In this document: in pieces, positions 1 to 9,000 of the stretch | Layout: every line of letters begins with the position of its first letter | Numbering within the stretch: position 1 is the first letter of the stretch | From: an uncultured Lachnotalea sp. | Lineage (GTDB): Bacteria > Bacillota > Clostridia > Lachnospirales > Lachnospiraceae | Assembly (NCBI GenBank): GCA_947066815.1 | Contig: CAMSZT010000028.1 | Span: 1-44,332 of the forward strand | Length of the DNA stretch: 44,332 nt | Reading direction: 5' to 3' | Made by a program: the position numbers and the translations under genes | Notes under the pieces: generated by a model | Told to the model about the DNA's origin: nothing | The model's input: only the letters and a program-made list of their open reading frames with translations | The model's database searches: none

Positions 1-52
1 TGTGGGAGATAGAAAACCCTAAAAAATCATAGTGTTAAAACCTAAAGACGGG
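1..52. repeat. 52-bp terminal inverted repeat, left copy
   Basis: The first 52 bases are the exact reverse complement of 44278-44329. Reading outward, both window ends run into the same sequence, beginning CCCGTCTTTAGG. Identity stops abruptly on the inner side. This is the pattern of a contig ending at two copies of a dispersed repeat, such as an insertion-sequence end. I do not recognise the element, and no transposase is visible in the window. Confidence 0.9.
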
Positions 53-123
53 CCTTCCTACCCCTTTGTGCCGGACGGAGAGGGCGTCCCATAAAAAATA
101 GTAGTTTTTTGTGAAAGTAACGG

Positions 124-152
124 TTGATTAATTTGAAAAAATGCCGTATGCT
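124..152 (+). promoter_or_regulatory. candidate promoter of ftsZ
   Basis: TTGATT (124-129) and TATGCT (147-152) are separated by 17 bp, and an AT-rich stretch follows. The match is moderate and alternative hexamers overlap it. The rest of 53-221 contains no recognisable gene; a short stop-terminated frame near 53-94 could be the tail of an upstream gene, but this cannot be shown. Confidence 0.35.
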
Positions 153-221
153 ATATAAAGTGGAAATATCAGTTTGAAAGGTGTCTCTTTTCGGAACGAC
201 AGCTTGAGGGAGGATAAAGTT

Positions 222-1451
222 TTGTTAGAGATCAGGATGAATGAGTCTGAGAGTTCGGCGAAGATTATTGTGATCGGCGTAGGCGGTGCCGGCAATAATG
301 CTGTGAACCGGATGATTGATGAGAATATCAGCGGTGTGGAGTTTATCGGTGTCAATACGGACAGGCAGGCCCTTCAGCTCTGCAAGGCTCCGGAGACGAT
401 CCAGATCGGGGAGAAGCTGACCAAGGGGCTGGGCGCCGGAGCCAAGCCGGAAGTGGGACAGAAGGCGGCGGAGGAAAGCTCCGAGGACATCGCTGCCGCC
501 ATCAAGGGCGCGGACATGGTCTTTGTCACCTGCGGCATGGGCGGCGGGACCGGTACGGGGGCGGCTCCCGTGGTGGCCGGCCTGGCCAAGGAGATGGGGA
601 TCCTGACGGTGGGCGTGGTGACCAAGCCTTTCAAATTTGAGGGGCGCGCCCGCATGACCAACGCGCTGAACGGGATCGAAAACCTGAAGGCAAGCGTGGA
701 TACCCTGATCGTCATTCCAAATGACCGGCTCTTAGAGATCGTGGACAGGAGGACCACCATGCCGGAGGCGCTCAGACGGGCCGACGAGGTGCTCCAGCAG
801 GCAGTCCAGGGCATCACGGACCTGATCAATGTGCCAGCTCTCATCAATCTGGATTTCGCGGATATCCAGACCGTCATGATCGACAAGGGCATTGCCCATA
901 TCGGGATCGGCCACGGCAGGGGCGATGACAAGGCCATCGACGCCGTGAAGGAGGCGGTCTCCAGCCCGCTGTTGGAGACCAGCATCGAGGGAGCTTCCCA
1001 CGTGATCATCAATATTTCCGGCGACATCGGACTGATGGAGGCCAACGAGGCCGCCAGCTATGTGCAGGATCTGGCCGGGGATAATGCCAATATCATTTTC
1101 GGCGCCATGTATGACGATACGGTGCAGGATGAGGCCAGCATCACCGTGATCGCCACGGGGCTGGAACCTTTTGAAGGCGGCAGTTCGGCTTCTCTGGGAG
1201 CAGCGGCGGCAGCTTCCGGTTTCGGAGGCTTTAAGGCTGCGCCGAAGACGGCGCCCTATCTGTCGCAGGCCCAGACGGGGAAGCCGCAGACGGCCCAGAC
1301 GGTTACGAGGCCAGTAGCGCCCCGCGCAGTGATGCCGAATTTTAACAGCGGAGGGAGCACAGCCAAGACGGGCACGCCCTCCGGTTACCGGGTGCCTGAG
1401 AGCAAAGGCAACATCGAGATCCCGTCCTTCCTGCAGCAGAAGAGGCGGTAA
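222..1451 (+). CDS. ftsZ: cell division GTPase FtsZ
   Basis: FtsZ is the tubulin-like GTPase that polymerises into the cytokinetic Z ring at the membrane. The N-terminal Rossmann start [13 protein letters not shown], the tubulin signature GGGTGTGA, and the C-terminal peptide [12 protein letters not shown] (which binds FtsA/SepF) are all present. The disordered linker of about 70 residues is rich in Ala, Thr and Gly. I chose the TTG at 222 because GAGGGAGG (206-213) lies 8 bases upstream and translation from there gives the usual N-terminus ([11 protein letters not shown]). An ATG at 174 would add 16 unrelated residues and has no good ribosome site. The resulting 409 residues is normal length. 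It lies directly before the spoIIG block, the usual order in Clostridia, and is followed by its own terminator. Confidence 0.97.
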   Translation: MLEIRMNESESSAKIIVIGVGGAGNNAVNRMIDENISGVEFIGVNTDRQALQLCKAPETIQIGEKLTKGLGAGAKPEVGQKAAEESSEDIAAAIKGADMVFVTCGMGGGTGTGAAPVVAGLAKEMGILTVGVVTKPFKFEGRARMTNALNGIENLKASVDTLIVIPNDRLLEIVDRRTTMPEALRRADEVLQQAVQGITDLINVPALINLDFADIQTVMIDKGIAHIGIGHGRGDDKAIDAVKEAVSSPLLETSIEGASHVIINISGDIGLMEANEAASYVQDLAGDNANIIFGAMYDDTVQDEASITVIATGLEPFEGGSSASLGAAAAASGFGGFKAAPKTAPYLSQAQTGKPQTAQTVTRPVAPRAVMPNFNSGGSTAKTGTPSGYRVPESKGNIEIPSFLQQKRR

Positions 1452-1474
1452 GGATTACATAAAGGTCTTTGGCG

Positions 1475-1507
1475 GAGGATCCTGTAAACGGGTCCTCTCT
1501 TCTTTTT
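1475..1507 (+). terminator. intrinsic terminator after ftsZ
   Basis: An 8-bp stem (1475-1482 with 1490-1497, one G-U pair) with a 7-base loop is followed by TCTTCTTTTT. It separates ftsZ from spoIIGA. Confidence 0.8.
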
Positions 1508-1572
1508 AGTGCGCAAGCCCGCACAGAGGAATATGCCTCAGGAGCGGCGTGCATCTGCGCTCTGCTTCGGTC

Positions 1573-1605
1573 GGTGCTAAACGTGTGCCACCGGCACACA
1601 GCACC
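1573..1605 (+). other. strong bulged hairpin in ftsZ-spoIIGA gap
   Basis: GGTGCT (1573-1578) pairs with AGCACC (1600-1605). Inside it, GTGTGCC (1583-1589) pairs perfectly with GGCACAC (1593-1599) around an ACC loop, leaving a 4-base AAAC bulge on one side. No U-run follows, so it is not an ordinary terminator. It lies about 95 bp upstream of the spoIIGA promoter. Function unknown. Confidence 0.6.
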
Positions 1606-1697
1606 TGCGTGGCGAGCAGGGGAAAAGAACCGCTCCCCTACTCGATTCGATGCACTGCAAAAAAAGTCGATAAAATCTGAAGTTTCCCTCTGTCCTT

Positions 1698-1730
1698 TTG
1701 ACAGATTCTGCGGGAAGAATCCTCTATAAT
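1698..1730 (+). promoter_or_regulatory. spoIIG-like promoter with 21-bp spacer
   Basis: TTGACA (1698-1703) and TATAAT (1725-1730) are perfect SigA hexamers, but they are 21 bp apart. The Bacillus subtilis spoIIG promoter is known for the same oddity (near-consensus boxes about 22 bp apart) and needs Spo0A~P bound at the -35 region. Here TTTGACA (1697-1703) differs from the 0A-box consensus TTCGACA at one position, and GTCGATA lies further upstream. Spo0A control is inferred. Confidence 0.65.
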
Positions 1731-1743
1731 AAACTTTGTGAAA

Positions 1744-2868
1744 ATGAATTTATACATAGACGTACTGTTTGCAGTCAATACCTGGATGAACATGGGGCTT
1801 CTGGCCCTAACCGGGAGCTGGTTAAAGTACAGGAGACGGGCCTTTGCCCTGTTTCTCGGAGCGGCGGCGGGCGGAAGCTTTTCCTGCCTTCTGGCGGCGT
1901 TTCCTGTTCTTCCGAGATGGGCCGAGCTTCTCGCGGTTTACGGGGCGGCAGGCCCCCTCATGTGCCGGATCGCTTTCGGAAGGCGGGGAGGGAAGGCTCT
2001 TTTTCGGGAGACTCTTTCCCTGGCGGCCGTCACCGTATTTGCCGGGGGTTTTCTGAGCCAGATCTATCTCCATACCGGGGCCGGATATGTGATGCGGGAA
2101 TTGCTGACGGGAAGAAGCGCGGGGGGCGGAGGACTGCCGGTGCTCCTTTTGCTGGCGGCGGCTTCTTTTTTTGCGGGAAAAGAACTGATCTTCTTTTTCG
2201 GGACCGCGAAAAGAAACCGGGAGACACTTCTTCCGGTAGCTCTCATAAAAGGGGAACGCCGGATCGTCGTGACGGCTCTTCTGGACACGGGGAACCGCCT
2301 TTACGAGCCGGCCACGAAAAAACCGGTATCTGTCGGAGAGGAGGAGGCCCTGCGCCTTCTGTTTCAGGAGGAAGAGGAGGAGCGGGAAGGTTTTTTTCTG
2401 ATCCCCTACCACTGCGTCGGGGGAGAGGGGCTTCTGAAGGGGAAGCTCCTTCCGGAAATGGCCGCCGTCTCGGAGGACGGGAGAGAGACGCCCTTTGCCG
2501 GGGGACCTTTCCTGATCGCCCTCAAAGAGGGCCGGCTGTCCAAGGACGGAAGCTACCAGTTGATCCTGCACGGCGATTTCGCCGGATATACAGCGTCTTT
2601 AAGGAAGAGGAGGAGACACCATGGTTATCAGAGTAGCAGTTCCCAGCAGGTTCCAGTTGAAGATCATTTCCAGCATGCGGGGGCTCCTGTTTTCGAAGAA
2701 GAACGAGGTCCATTATATCGGGGGGAGCGACGTGCTCCCGGCGCCACTTTCGCCGGAGACGGAGGCGGTGATGATCGGAAGGCTGGGCACGGAGGACGAA
2801 AAGGAGGCGAAGGCAGCCCTGATCGAGCACAACCTGCGTCTGGTCGTCTACATAGCAAAGAAGTTTGA
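1744..2868 (+). CDS. spoIIGA: SpoIIGA, pro-SigE processing aspartyl protease (odd 3' end)
   Basis: SpoIIGA is the mother-cell membrane protease that activates pro-SigE. About five hydrophobic segments occupy the first 150 residues ([18 protein letters not shown] at the start). The cytosolic half contains the aspartyl-protease motif [11 protein letters not shown]. The family normally ends shortly after the segment seen here as YQLILH, just before sigE. In this sequence the frame stays open, adding roughly 90 Arg/His-rich residues and overlapping sigE by 248 bp. In another frame TAA at 2600-2602 ends the peptide PDIQRL just upstream of the sigE ribosome site, so a late frameshift (real or sequencing) is likely. 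The ATG at 1744 (or GTG at 1738) has no Shine-Dalgarno and lies 7-13 bases past the predicted start of transcription. Confidence 0.85.
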   Translation: MNLYIDVLFAVNTWMNMGLLALTGSWLKYRRRAFALFLGAAAGGSFSCLLAAFPVLPRWAELLAVYGAAGPLMCRIAFGRRGGKALFRETLSLAAVTVFAGGFLSQIYLHTGAGYVMRELLTGRSAGGGGLPVLLLLAAASFFAGKELIFFFGTAKRNRETLLPVALIKGERRIVVTALLDTGNRLYEPATKKPVSVGEEEALRLLFQEEEEEREGFFLIPYHCVGGEGLLKGKLLPEMAAVSEDGRETPFAGGPFLIALKEGRLSKDGSYQLILHGDFAGYTASLRKRRRHHGYQSSSSQQVPVEDHFQHAGAPVFEEERGPLYRGERRAPGATFAGDGGGDDRKAGHGGRKGGEGSPDRAQPASGRLHSKEV

Positions 2869-3361
2869 CAACACCGGAGTCGGCGTGGAGGATCTGATCT
2901 CCATCGGGACCATCGGCTTGATCAAGGCTATCAACACCTTCAACAGCGGGAAGAACATCAAGCTGGCGACTTATGCGTCCCGCTGTATCGAAAATGAGAT
3001 CCTCATGTATTTAAGGAGGAACAGCAAGACCAGGCTGGAGATCTCCATCGACGAGCCTCTGAACGTGGACTGGGACGGAAACGAGCTCCTGCTCTCCGAC
3101 ATCCTGGGGACGGAGGAGGACGTGATCTCAAAGGAGATCGAGGATGAGGTGGAGAAATCCCTGTTGAAGCTGGCCATCGAGAAGCTTTCCGAGCGGGAGA
3201 GGAAGATCGTCTGCCTGCGCTTCGGCCTGGACCGGGAGGACGGAAATGAGATGACCCAGAAGGAGGTGGCGGATCTTCTCGGGATCTCCCAGTCCTACAT
3301 TTCCAGATTGGAGAAGAAGATCATCCATCAGCTGAAAAAAGAAATTGTACGATTTGAATAA
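2621..3361 (+). CDS. sigE: pro-sigma-E, mother-cell sporulation sigma factor
   Basis: This is the early mother-cell sigma factor, made as a precursor and cleaved by SpoIIGA. The first ~31 residues form the amphipathic pro-sequence. The mature protein would start in [13 protein letters not shown], by analogy with the B. subtilis site in EVYYIGGS. Region 2 ([48 protein letters not shown]) and region 4 with the helix-turn-helix [16 protein letters not shown] are intact. Length 246 residues is normal. The ATG at 2621 sits 7-8 bases after GAGGAGG. The gene directly follows spoIIGA and is probably cotranscribed from the spoIIG-type promoter at 1698. Confidence 0.96.
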   Translation: MVIRVAVPSRFQLKIISSMRGLLFSKKNEVHYIGGSDVLPAPLSPETEAVMIGRLGTEDEKEAKAALIEHNLRLVVYIAKKFDNTGVGVEDLISIGTIGLIKAINTFNSGKNIKLATYASRCIENEILMYLRRNSKTRLEISIDEPLNVDWDGNELLLSDILGTEEDVISKEIEDEVEKSLLKLAIEKLSERERKIVCLRFGLDREDGNEMTQKEVADLLGISQSYISRLEKKIIHQLKKEIVRFE

Positions 3362-3373
3362 ATGTGGTATACT
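3345..3373 (+). promoter_or_regulatory. promoter of the sporulation-block lipoprotein
   Basis: TTGTAC (3345-3350), a 17-bp spacer, then TATACT (3368-3373) preceded by TGG (extended -10). The -35 box lies inside the last codons of sigE, so the lipoprotein gene has its own SigA-type promoter. Confidence 0.6.
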
Positions 3374-3407
3374 GTCTGGGAAAAAAACCAGGAGGAAGCA
3401 GTTTATT

Positions 3408-4109
3408 ATGAAGAGATCCGGCATATATAGACGGACGGCGGCAGCACTGGCAGCGGTATCCTGTATGGTAATGATCCTGGCCCTGGCGGGCTGCGGTTCC
3501 GGGGACGACAGTTCCGGAGGGACGGAGGCGTATCAGGAGTATGTGGTCGGCATCATGGATGCCAACTATCTGGGACAGTATGAGAAATATATGGAGATCA
3601 CCGGCTCCGACCAGACGGAGGCGGAGAGGATCTACGAGGCCAATATCCAGAACTTTGCCCTGGATATGGAGGCGGCCCTCTCCGTGAAGACGGATGTGGT
3701 CACCAAGGGCGTGACGGAACAGTTCATAGTCCTGGCGAGGGATATTTACAGCCAGGTGAAGTACCGGGCGGTGGATGTGGTGAGAGAGGGGGATACCTAC
3801 ACGATCTCCCTGGAGGTGGAGCCCATCGATTTCCGGGAGACGGTGCGGGAACCTTTCCAGACGGCGGTGGACTCCTTCAATGAACAGGCGAGGAACGGGG
3901 ATTTTGACGGATATACGGACCAGGAATATGAGGAGGCCTACGGGAAGGCGGTGGCTGCCGCGCTGGGAACCGGGGTGGAGGAGATGGTCTATAAAGAGAA
4001 GACTACGGTGAAGGTGGTCCTGGATTATGATAAAGAAAACAACGTTTATCTGATCAGTGACGAGCAGATGGAAGCCCTCGACGACAAAGTCGTGCATATC
4101 GCCCGTTAG
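3408..4109 (+). CDS. lipoprotein of unknown function between sigE and sigG
   Basis: The product is a 233-residue predicted lipoprotein. It begins with a positively charged stretch (MKRSGIYRRT), a hydrophobic signal and the lipobox LALAGC, followed by a short Gly/Ser/Asp linker. The rest is acidic and mostly helical in character, with a DUF5105-like look (repeated YxxxMDANYLGQYEKYMEITGS-type segments), but I cannot name the family with certainty. The ATG at 3408 is preceded by AGGAGG (3390-3395), and the lipobox position supports this start. It interrupts the sigE-sigG pair and has its own promoter, so a vegetative envelope role is as likely as a sporulation role. T-rich tracts follow the stop codon (4112-4129) without an adjacent hairpin. 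Confidence 0.85.
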   Translation: MKRSGIYRRTAAALAAVSCMVMILALAGCGSGDDSSGGTEAYQEYVVGIMDANYLGQYEKYMEITGSDQTEAERIYEANIQNFALDMEAALSVKTDVVTKGVTEQFIVLARDIYSQVKYRAVDVVREGDTYTISLEVEPIDFRETVREPFQTAVDSFNEQARNGDFDGYTDQEYEEAYGKAVAAALGTGVEEMVYKEKTTVKVVLDYDKENNVYLISDEQMEALDDKVVHIAR

Positions 4110-4184
4110 TAGTTTTTTTCCTTTTTTTTACGGAAAACTCCCCGTATAAATCCATTTAAATCCGTGCATCATTTTATATAGAAG

Positions 4185-4236
4185 TATGAAAGCAAGCTTT
4201 CATATCTACCTTTATGGCAGGTGCAAGACCTGCCAT
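4185..4236 (+). promoter_or_regulatory. tandem hairpins in the sigG leader
   Basis: Two perfect stem-loops lie before sigG. In the first, TATGAAAG (4185-4192) pairs with CTTTCATA (4197-4204). In the second, ATGGCAGGT (4214-4222) pairs with ACCTGCCAT (4228-4236). Neither is followed by a U-run. They end 18 bases before the sigG ribosome site (CGGAGG, 4255-4260). Leader structure that damps sigG translation is known in B. subtilis, so a similar role is plausible here. Confidence 0.55.
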
Positions 4237-4267
4237 GCAGAGGAAATGATGATGCGGAGGTAAGGGT

Positions 4268-5050
4268 ATGGCTGTATACAAGGTGGAGATCTGCGGGGTA
4301 AACACGTCCAGGCTCCCGCTTCTTTCTGCGGAGGAAAAGGAGTCCCTGTGGGAGAAGATCAAGGCAGGGGACAAGGAAGCCAGGGAGCGTTACATCAAGG
4401 GAAACCTCCGTCTGGTCTTAAGCGTGATCCAGCGGTTTTCCGGCAATAATGAGAACAACGACGATCTGTTCCAGATCGGCTGCATCGGCCTGATGAAAGC
4501 CATTGACAACTTTAACCCGGACATGATGGTAAAGTTTTCTACCTACGCCGTGCCGATGATCGTCGGTGAGGTCCGCCGCTACCTGAGGGATTCCGGGAGC
4601 CCCATCCGGGTCAGCCGTTCCCTCCGCGATACGGCCTACAAGGCCATCTATGCCAAGGAATCCCTGATGAAGAGGAATTCCAAGGAGCCGACCATCATGG
4701 AGATCGCGGAGGAGGTGGGCATGACCAGGGAGGAGGTCGTCTATGCCCTGGATGCCATCCAGAGTCCGGTGAGCCTCTATGAGCCCATCTATACCGACGG
4801 CGGGGACACGCTGTATGTGATGGATCAGATCAGCGATAAGAAGAACAAAGAGGAGCGGTGGGTGGAGGAGATCTCCCTGAACGAGGCTCTGAAAAGGCTC
4901 CCGGAACGGGAGCGGCATATCATCAAGCTGCGGTTTTACGAGGGAAAGACCCAGATGGAGGTGGCAAAGGAGATCGCGATCTCCCAGGCCCAGGTGAGCC
5001 GTCTGGAGAAAAACGCCCTGCGCAGCATGCGGAATTACCTGAGCTCCTGA
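4268..5050 (+). CDS. sigG: sigma-G, late forespore sigma factor
   Basis: SigG directs late gene expression in the forespore. The typical N-terminus MAVYKVEICGVNTSRLP is followed by region 2 (NLRLVLSVIQRFSGNNENNDDLFQ, VKFSTYAVPMIVGEVRRYLRD), region 3 and a C-terminal region 4 helix-turn-helix (AKEIAISQAQVSRLEKNA). Length 260 residues is normal for the family. There is no pro-sequence, as expected for SigG. GGAGGTAAGGG (4256-4266) precedes the ATG at 4268. A possible SigF/SigG-type promoter could lie near GTATA (4144-4148) with CATCATTTT about 18 bp further on, but the match is weak. The two leader hairpins described separately lie between it and the start. Confidence 0.96.
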   Translation: MAVYKVEICGVNTSRLPLLSAEEKESLWEKIKAGDKEARERYIKGNLRLVLSVIQRFSGNNENNDDLFQIGCIGLMKAIDNFNPDMMVKFSTYAVPMIVGEVRRYLRDSGSPIRVSRSLRDTAYKAIYAKESLMKRNSKEPTIMEIAEEVGMTREEVVYALDAIQSPVSLYEPIYTDGGDTLYVMDQISDKKNKEERWVEEISLNEALKRLPERERHIIKLRFYEGKTQMEVAKEIAISQAQVSRLEKNALRSMRNYLSS

Positions 5051-5144
5051 GACGCGGCTTTATCCGCACCAGCCTTTGGAGATCCCGCCTTCATGCGTCC
5101 GGGCAGGTATAAGCATTGCTGCAGCGGCAGGTATCATTGCATAG

Positions 5145-5187
5145 GAAGCCGGCCCTTTTGACGGAATATGTCAAGAGGGCCGGCTTC
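5145..5187. terminator. long hairpin between convergent sigG and yyaL-like gene
   Basis: An 18-bp stem (5145-5162 with 5170-5187, one G-U pair) has a 7-base loop, core AAGCCGGCCC. It lies between the 3' ends of two converging genes, the position for a bidirectional terminator. Neither strand has a strong U-run, so termination efficiency is uncertain. Confidence 0.6.
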
Positions 5188-5222
5188 TGTCAGATTAAAG
5201 AGTTTCAAGAGTTTCGGGCCGG

Positions 5223-7232
5223 TCATCGGCCGTTGTCTGTGCAGGGGAGCCCGAGCTCCTTCAGATCGGTCACAGGCGCGAGGCAGCTCCCGTTTTCGCA
5301 GAGATAATATACCGGCCGGTCGGAGACTGGATAGGAGGCGGTAAAGGGCGCGACGGCCGAGAGGCGGGTTTCATTTTCGGCAGATTTAAAGAGCACAGTC
5401 AGGTCATGGGAGGGATAGTCCTTCAGGTAAGCGGCCAGATCCTCGGGGATCCCGGCCCCGGTGCATACAAGCTCTCTGTGGGGGTACAGGGACCTGGCCA
5501 TGGCTGCCAGGGCGAAGCAGTGGGCGGCGGGATATTTTTGCGCCTCAGCCGCCAGAAAGCGGTCCTGCCTTTCGGCCGCTTCCAGGAAAAAGGTCTCTCC
5601 GGTCAGGAAGGAAAGCTCCGTCAGGACCATGGCGGCGGCCGAATTGCCGGAGGGGACGGCCCCGTCATAGGTTTCTTTTGGCCGGAAGATCAGTTCTTCC
5701 GCATCCTTGGCTGTCATAAAAAAGCCGCCGTTTTCCCGGTCTTCAAAGAGCCCGACCATCTGCCTGGCCAGACGGGCGGCCTCCTCCAGGAAGGATACGT
5801 CGAAGGTGGAGCGGTAGAGCGTGGTCAGAGCCAGCGCATAGACGGCATAGTCGTCCAGCTGTCCGGGGTAAGCGGCTTCCCCGCCGCAGAAGCGCAGGTA
5901 CAGGCGGCCCTCGGGATCCGTCATGTTTTTCTGCAGAAACCGATGCGTGTTTACGGCGGCTTCCAGACAGCGCCGGCTGTCAAAGACCTGCGCGGCCGCC
6001 GCAAAGGCCAGGATGGCCCAGCCGTTCCAGGATAACAGGATCTTGTTGTCAAGGAGGAGCTGCATCCTTGCCTTTCGGTACTGGGAGAGCGCTTTCAGGC
6101 GGGAATCGCCGTTCCTCCAGCCTCCCTCCGCCTGCCCGATCCGGTTCGGGATGTTTTTTTCTTCAAAATTTCCAGTCTCCGTGATGCCGTACAGGCGGCA
6201 GAATTCCGGTCCGTCCTCCCGGCCCAGGAGACGGATCACCTCTTCCTTGGTAAAAAGATAATAGCTCCCTTCCGCTCCGCCGCTGTCCGCGTCCTGTCCG
6301 CAGAAAAATCCTCCCTCCGGGGCGGCAAGCTCTGTGAGCAGGTAATCGGCGGTTCGGCCGGCAATGTCCCGGTATAAGGGGTCTTTGGTGATCCGGAAAG
6401 CTTCCGAATAAGCGGCGAGCAGCAGGACATTGTCATAGAGCATTTTCTCAAAGTGGGGGACCAGCCAGGTCTCGTCCGTGGAATAGCGGGAAAATCCTCC
6501 TCCGATCTGGTCGAAGATCCCTCCGACCGCCATGGCTTTTAAGGTGGTCTCTGCCATGGAAAGGGCATCCGGGAGCTGCTCTTTCTGATACAGTTCCATG
6601 AGGAACAGAAGATTGTGAGGCGTGGGAAATTTGGGCGCCGTGCCAAAGCCGCCGAAGGTTCGGTCAAAGCTCTGGGATAGCAGCCGGTATCCGCGCAGCA
6701 GAAGCTTTCGCTCCGGCTGTCCGAAAGAAGCTTTTTCCGGCTGCCGCAGCCGGGCGGTGATCTGGCTCCCGGCTTCCAGAAGCCTTTTCCGGTCTGTGTG
6801 CCACAGAAGGCTGATCTGCTTTACCAGTTCCATGAATCCGGTCTGTCCATAGCGGCTGGTCTTCGGGAAATAGGTTCCCGCAAAAAACGGTTTCCGGTCC
6901 GGGGTCAAAAAGACAGACAGGGGCCAGCCGCCGGAGCCGGTCATGGACTGGCAGACGGCCATATAGACGGCGTCCACCTCCGGGTGCTCCTCCCGGTCCA
7001 CTTTGATACAGACAAAATCCTCGAGGAGCCTGGCCGCCTCCGGATCCTCGAAGGACTCGTGGGCCATCACGTGGCACCAGTGGCAGGTGGAGTAACCGAT
7101 GCTCAAAAAAACCGGTTTTTCCTCGGAAGCGGCCTTCTCAAAAGCCTCCTCCCCCCAGGGAAACCAGTCCACCGGATTGTCCCTGTGCTGCAAAAGATAA
7201 GGAGATTTTTCCTGCTGAAGATGATTCGACAT
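5223..7232 (-). CDS. YyaL/DUF255-type thioredoxin and (alpha/alpha)6-barrel protein
   Basis: This 669-residue cytosolic protein belongs to the YyaL / spermatogenesis-associated protein 20 family. The first ~165 residues are a thioredoxin-like domain starting [21 protein letters not shown], with the redox motif CHWC in [16 protein letters not shown] (about residue 50). The remainder resembles an N-acylglucosamine 2-epimerase / glycoside-hydrolase toroid, with the family motifs [39 protein letters not shown] and GQDADSGG. Length is typical. The cellular substrate of the family is not established. On the minus strand AGGAAAGG precedes the ATG. No clear promoter is visible in the 256-bp divergent gap before the MATE gene. 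Confidence 0.93.
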   Translation of the reverse strand: MSNHLQQEKSPYLLQHRDNPVDWFPWGEEAFEKAASEEKPVFLSIGYSTCHWCHVMAHESFEDPEAARLLEDFVCIKVDREEHPEVDAVYMAVCQSMTGSGGWPLSVFLTPDRKPFFAGTYFPKTSRYGQTGFMELVKQISLLWHTDRKRLLEAGSQITARLRQPEKASFGQPERKLLLRGYRLLSQSFDRTFGGFGTAPKFPTPHNLLFLMELYQKEQLPDALSMAETTLKAMAVGGIFDQIGGGFSRYSTDETWLVPHFEKMLYDNVLLLAAYSEAFRITKDPLYRDIAGRTADYLLTELAAPEGGFFCGQDADSGGAEGSYYLFTKEEVIRLLGREDGPEFCRLYGITETGNFEEKNIPNRIGQAEGGWRNGDSRLKALSQYRKARMQLLLDNKILLSWNGWAILAFAAAAQVFDSRRCLEAAVNTHRFLQKNMTDPEGRLYLRFCGGEAAYPGQLDDYAVYALALTTLYRSTFDVSFLEEAARLARQMVGLFEDRENGGFFMTAKDAEELIFRPKETYDGAVPSGNSAAAMVLTELSFLTGETFFLEAAERQDRFLAAEAQKYPAAHCFALAAMARSLYPHRELVCTGAGIPEDLAAYLKDYPSHDLTVLFKSAENETRLSAVAPFTASYPVSDRPVYYLCENGSCLAPVTDLKELGLPCTDNGR

Positions 7233-7435
7233 TTTTTCGCTACCTTTCCTCTCTTAAGATTCGATCTGGAACAGCCATGCTCCCCTTCCGCGCGGAAAAG
7301 AAAGCCTGCTTTCAGTATGCCCCCGGACCGGGGATTTTACTAAGGAAATGAGGGCCCTTCTGGCTGCAGGCATTTCCTCAAAAGCACCTGCTTTCTTCCG
7401 TATTTCCACAAATATCGAAATCCGGAAACTTGCGG

Positions 7436-7464
7436 TTGTAAATTCCCCGGCGCAGTGCTACAAT
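7436..7464 (+). promoter_or_regulatory. promoter of the MATE gene
   Basis: TTGTAA (7436-7441), a 17-bp spacer, then TACAAT (7459-7464) with a TGC extension just upstream. Predicted transcription start near 7471. Confidence 0.6.
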
Positions 7465-7512
7465 CAAAACGGATTTTACGCATAGGAGATGACAAAAGAA
7501 AGGAAAAAGGAC

Positions 7513-8868
7513 ATGTTATTTTCAAACCGTGATCTGAGGAGGCTTTTGATACCGTTGATCGTCGAGCAGTTCCTTTCCGTGCTGGTGGGGATGATCGACG
7601 TTGTGATGGTGGCGGAGGTGGGGGAGGCGGCCGTTTCCGGCGTGTCTCTGGTGGACGCCATCAACCTGCTCCTGATCCAGCTCCTGGCGGCCATGGCCAC
7701 CGGCGGGGCCGTGGTGGCCGGACAGCTTCTCGGATGCAAAAATGAGGAGCGGGCCTGCCATGCGGCGAACCAGCTCCTTCTCGTGACGACGGTGTTTTCC
7801 CTGGCGGTCATGGCCCTGTCACTTCTCGGCAACCGGGTGATCTTGAGCGTCCTTTTCGGAAGGATCGAGGCGGACGTCATGTCAAACGCAAGGCTGTATT
7901 TTTATATCACGGCTCTTTCGTTTCCTTTCCTCGCCGTCTATAATTCCTGTGCCGCCCTCTACCGGGTCATGGGGAACTCCAGGGTGTCCATGAAGACCTC
8001 CCTGGTCATGAACGGGTTAAATATCGGGGGAAATGCCGTCGGCGTCTACCTGCTCCAGGCGGGGGTGGCCGGGGTGGCGGTGCCCACCCTGATCTCCCGC
8101 ATGGTCGCTGCGGGCATCATGCTTTTTATCATCCGGAATGAGAAAAACCCGGTCCATGTGGACCGCCGGCTGCGTCTGGGGTATGAACCGGCCATGATCC
8201 GGCAGATCCTTAGGATCGGGATCCCCAGCGGTATGGAGAACGGCATGTTCCAGCTGGGAAAGATCATGGTGCAGAGCCTGGTCTCCACTTTGGGGACCAC
8301 GGCCATCGCCGGCTTTGCCGTGGCGGGAAACATGGCTACGCTGGAATATCTTCCCGGCATGGCCCTGGGGATGGGGATGGTGACGGTGGTGTCCCAGTGT
8401 GTCGGTGCGAAGGAGTTCGGACAGGTGAAGCAGTATGTGAAAAAGCTGCTGATGTTAAACTATGCCATCCTGATCGCCATCATCCTGGTGATCGATCTGC
8501 TTTGCATGCCCATCCTGGGGATCTACAACCTGACGCCGGAGTCGGCGTCGGTGGCGGCCGGGCTGATCCTCTTCCACGGGTTCGCCATGCTGGTGTGGCC
8601 CCCGGCCTTCCTCATCCCTCATGCTCTGCGGGCCGCCTCCGACGTGACATTTACCATGATCGTCGCGGTATCTTCCATGTGGGTCTTCCGCATCGGCCTG
8701 GCCTATCTGCTGGTAAAGGGATTCCATACGCCGGTGATCGGAGTCTGGATCGCCATGAGCGCAGATTGGATCTTCCGGGCCGTCCTCTTTGTCTGGCGGA
8801 TGTTAGGCGGGAGATGGATGCGCCACGGCTCCGACGAGGAGCTTAAGAAAAAAGAGAGAGGAGCCTGA
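7513..8868 (+). CDS. MATE family multidrug/toxin exporter
   Basis: This is a polytopic membrane exporter of the MATE family (cation-coupled efflux of organic cations, drugs or metabolites). The N-terminus MLFSNRDLRRLLIPLIVEQF and the loop GMIDVVMVAEVGEAAVSGVS are characteristic. Twelve hydrophobic segments fit a 451-residue protein, and the second half repeats the pattern (GIPSGMENGMFQLGKIM). I prefer the ATG at 7513, about 9 bases after AGAAAGG. An ATG at 7489 is also in frame, but its AGGAG abuts the start codon. It has its own promoter and is followed by palindromic sequence. The substrate cannot be told from sequence. Confidence 0.92.
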   Translation: MLFSNRDLRRLLIPLIVEQFLSVLVGMIDVVMVAEVGEAAVSGVSLVDAINLLLIQLLAAMATGGAVVAGQLLGCKNEERACHAANQLLLVTTVFSLAVMALSLLGNRVILSVLFGRIEADVMSNARLYFYITALSFPFLAVYNSCAALYRVMGNSRVSMKTSLVMNGLNIGGNAVGVYLLQAGVAGVAVPTLISRMVAAGIMLFIIRNEKNPVHVDRRLRLGYEPAMIRQILRIGIPSGMENGMFQLGKIMVQSLVSTLGTTAIAGFAVAGNMATLEYLPGMALGMGMVTVVSQCVGAKEFGQVKQYVKKLLMLNYAILIAIILVIDLLCMPILGIYNLTPESASVAAGLILFHGFAMLVWPPAFLIPHALRAASDVTFTMIVAVSSMWVFRIGLAYLLVKGFHTPVIGVWIAMSADWIFRAVLFVWRMLGGRWMRHGSDEELKKKERGA

Positions 8869-8874
8869 TATGGG

Positions 8875-8919
8875 GGAGATATCTCCATGGATGAGAAAAC
8901 GTTTCTTTTCGTTCTCTCA
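8875..8919. other. palindromes after the MATE gene, possible upstream operator
   Basis: GGAGATATCTCC (8875-8886) is a perfect 12-bp palindrome. Next, GAGAAAACG (8893-8901) is inverted as CGTTCTCTC (8910-8918) with one mismatch. The left half, TGAGAAAACGTTT, shares 13 bases with the perfect operator at 9053-9070. The element could be a weak terminator (no U-run) or a second binding site for the same LacI-type regulator. Confidence 0.4.
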
Positions 8920-9000
8920 CAAACAAGAAAGGAAATATTGTAAAAAGTGCACAAAATTAAGCGATAAAATTGAGCATATTTACAAAGATACAAAAAATAG

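Noticed and set aside
4112-4130. T-rich tract after the lipoprotein as a terminator
   Set aside because: The only nearby stem, ACGAC/GTCGT around 4081-4093, is 5 bp and about 20 bases away, so no proper hairpin-plus-U structure is formed.
8890-8920. Intrinsic terminator for the MATE gene
   Set aside because: The stem has a mismatch and an 8-base loop and is followed by AAACAAG instead of Ts. Its sequence likeness to the operator at 9053 makes a binding site equally likely.
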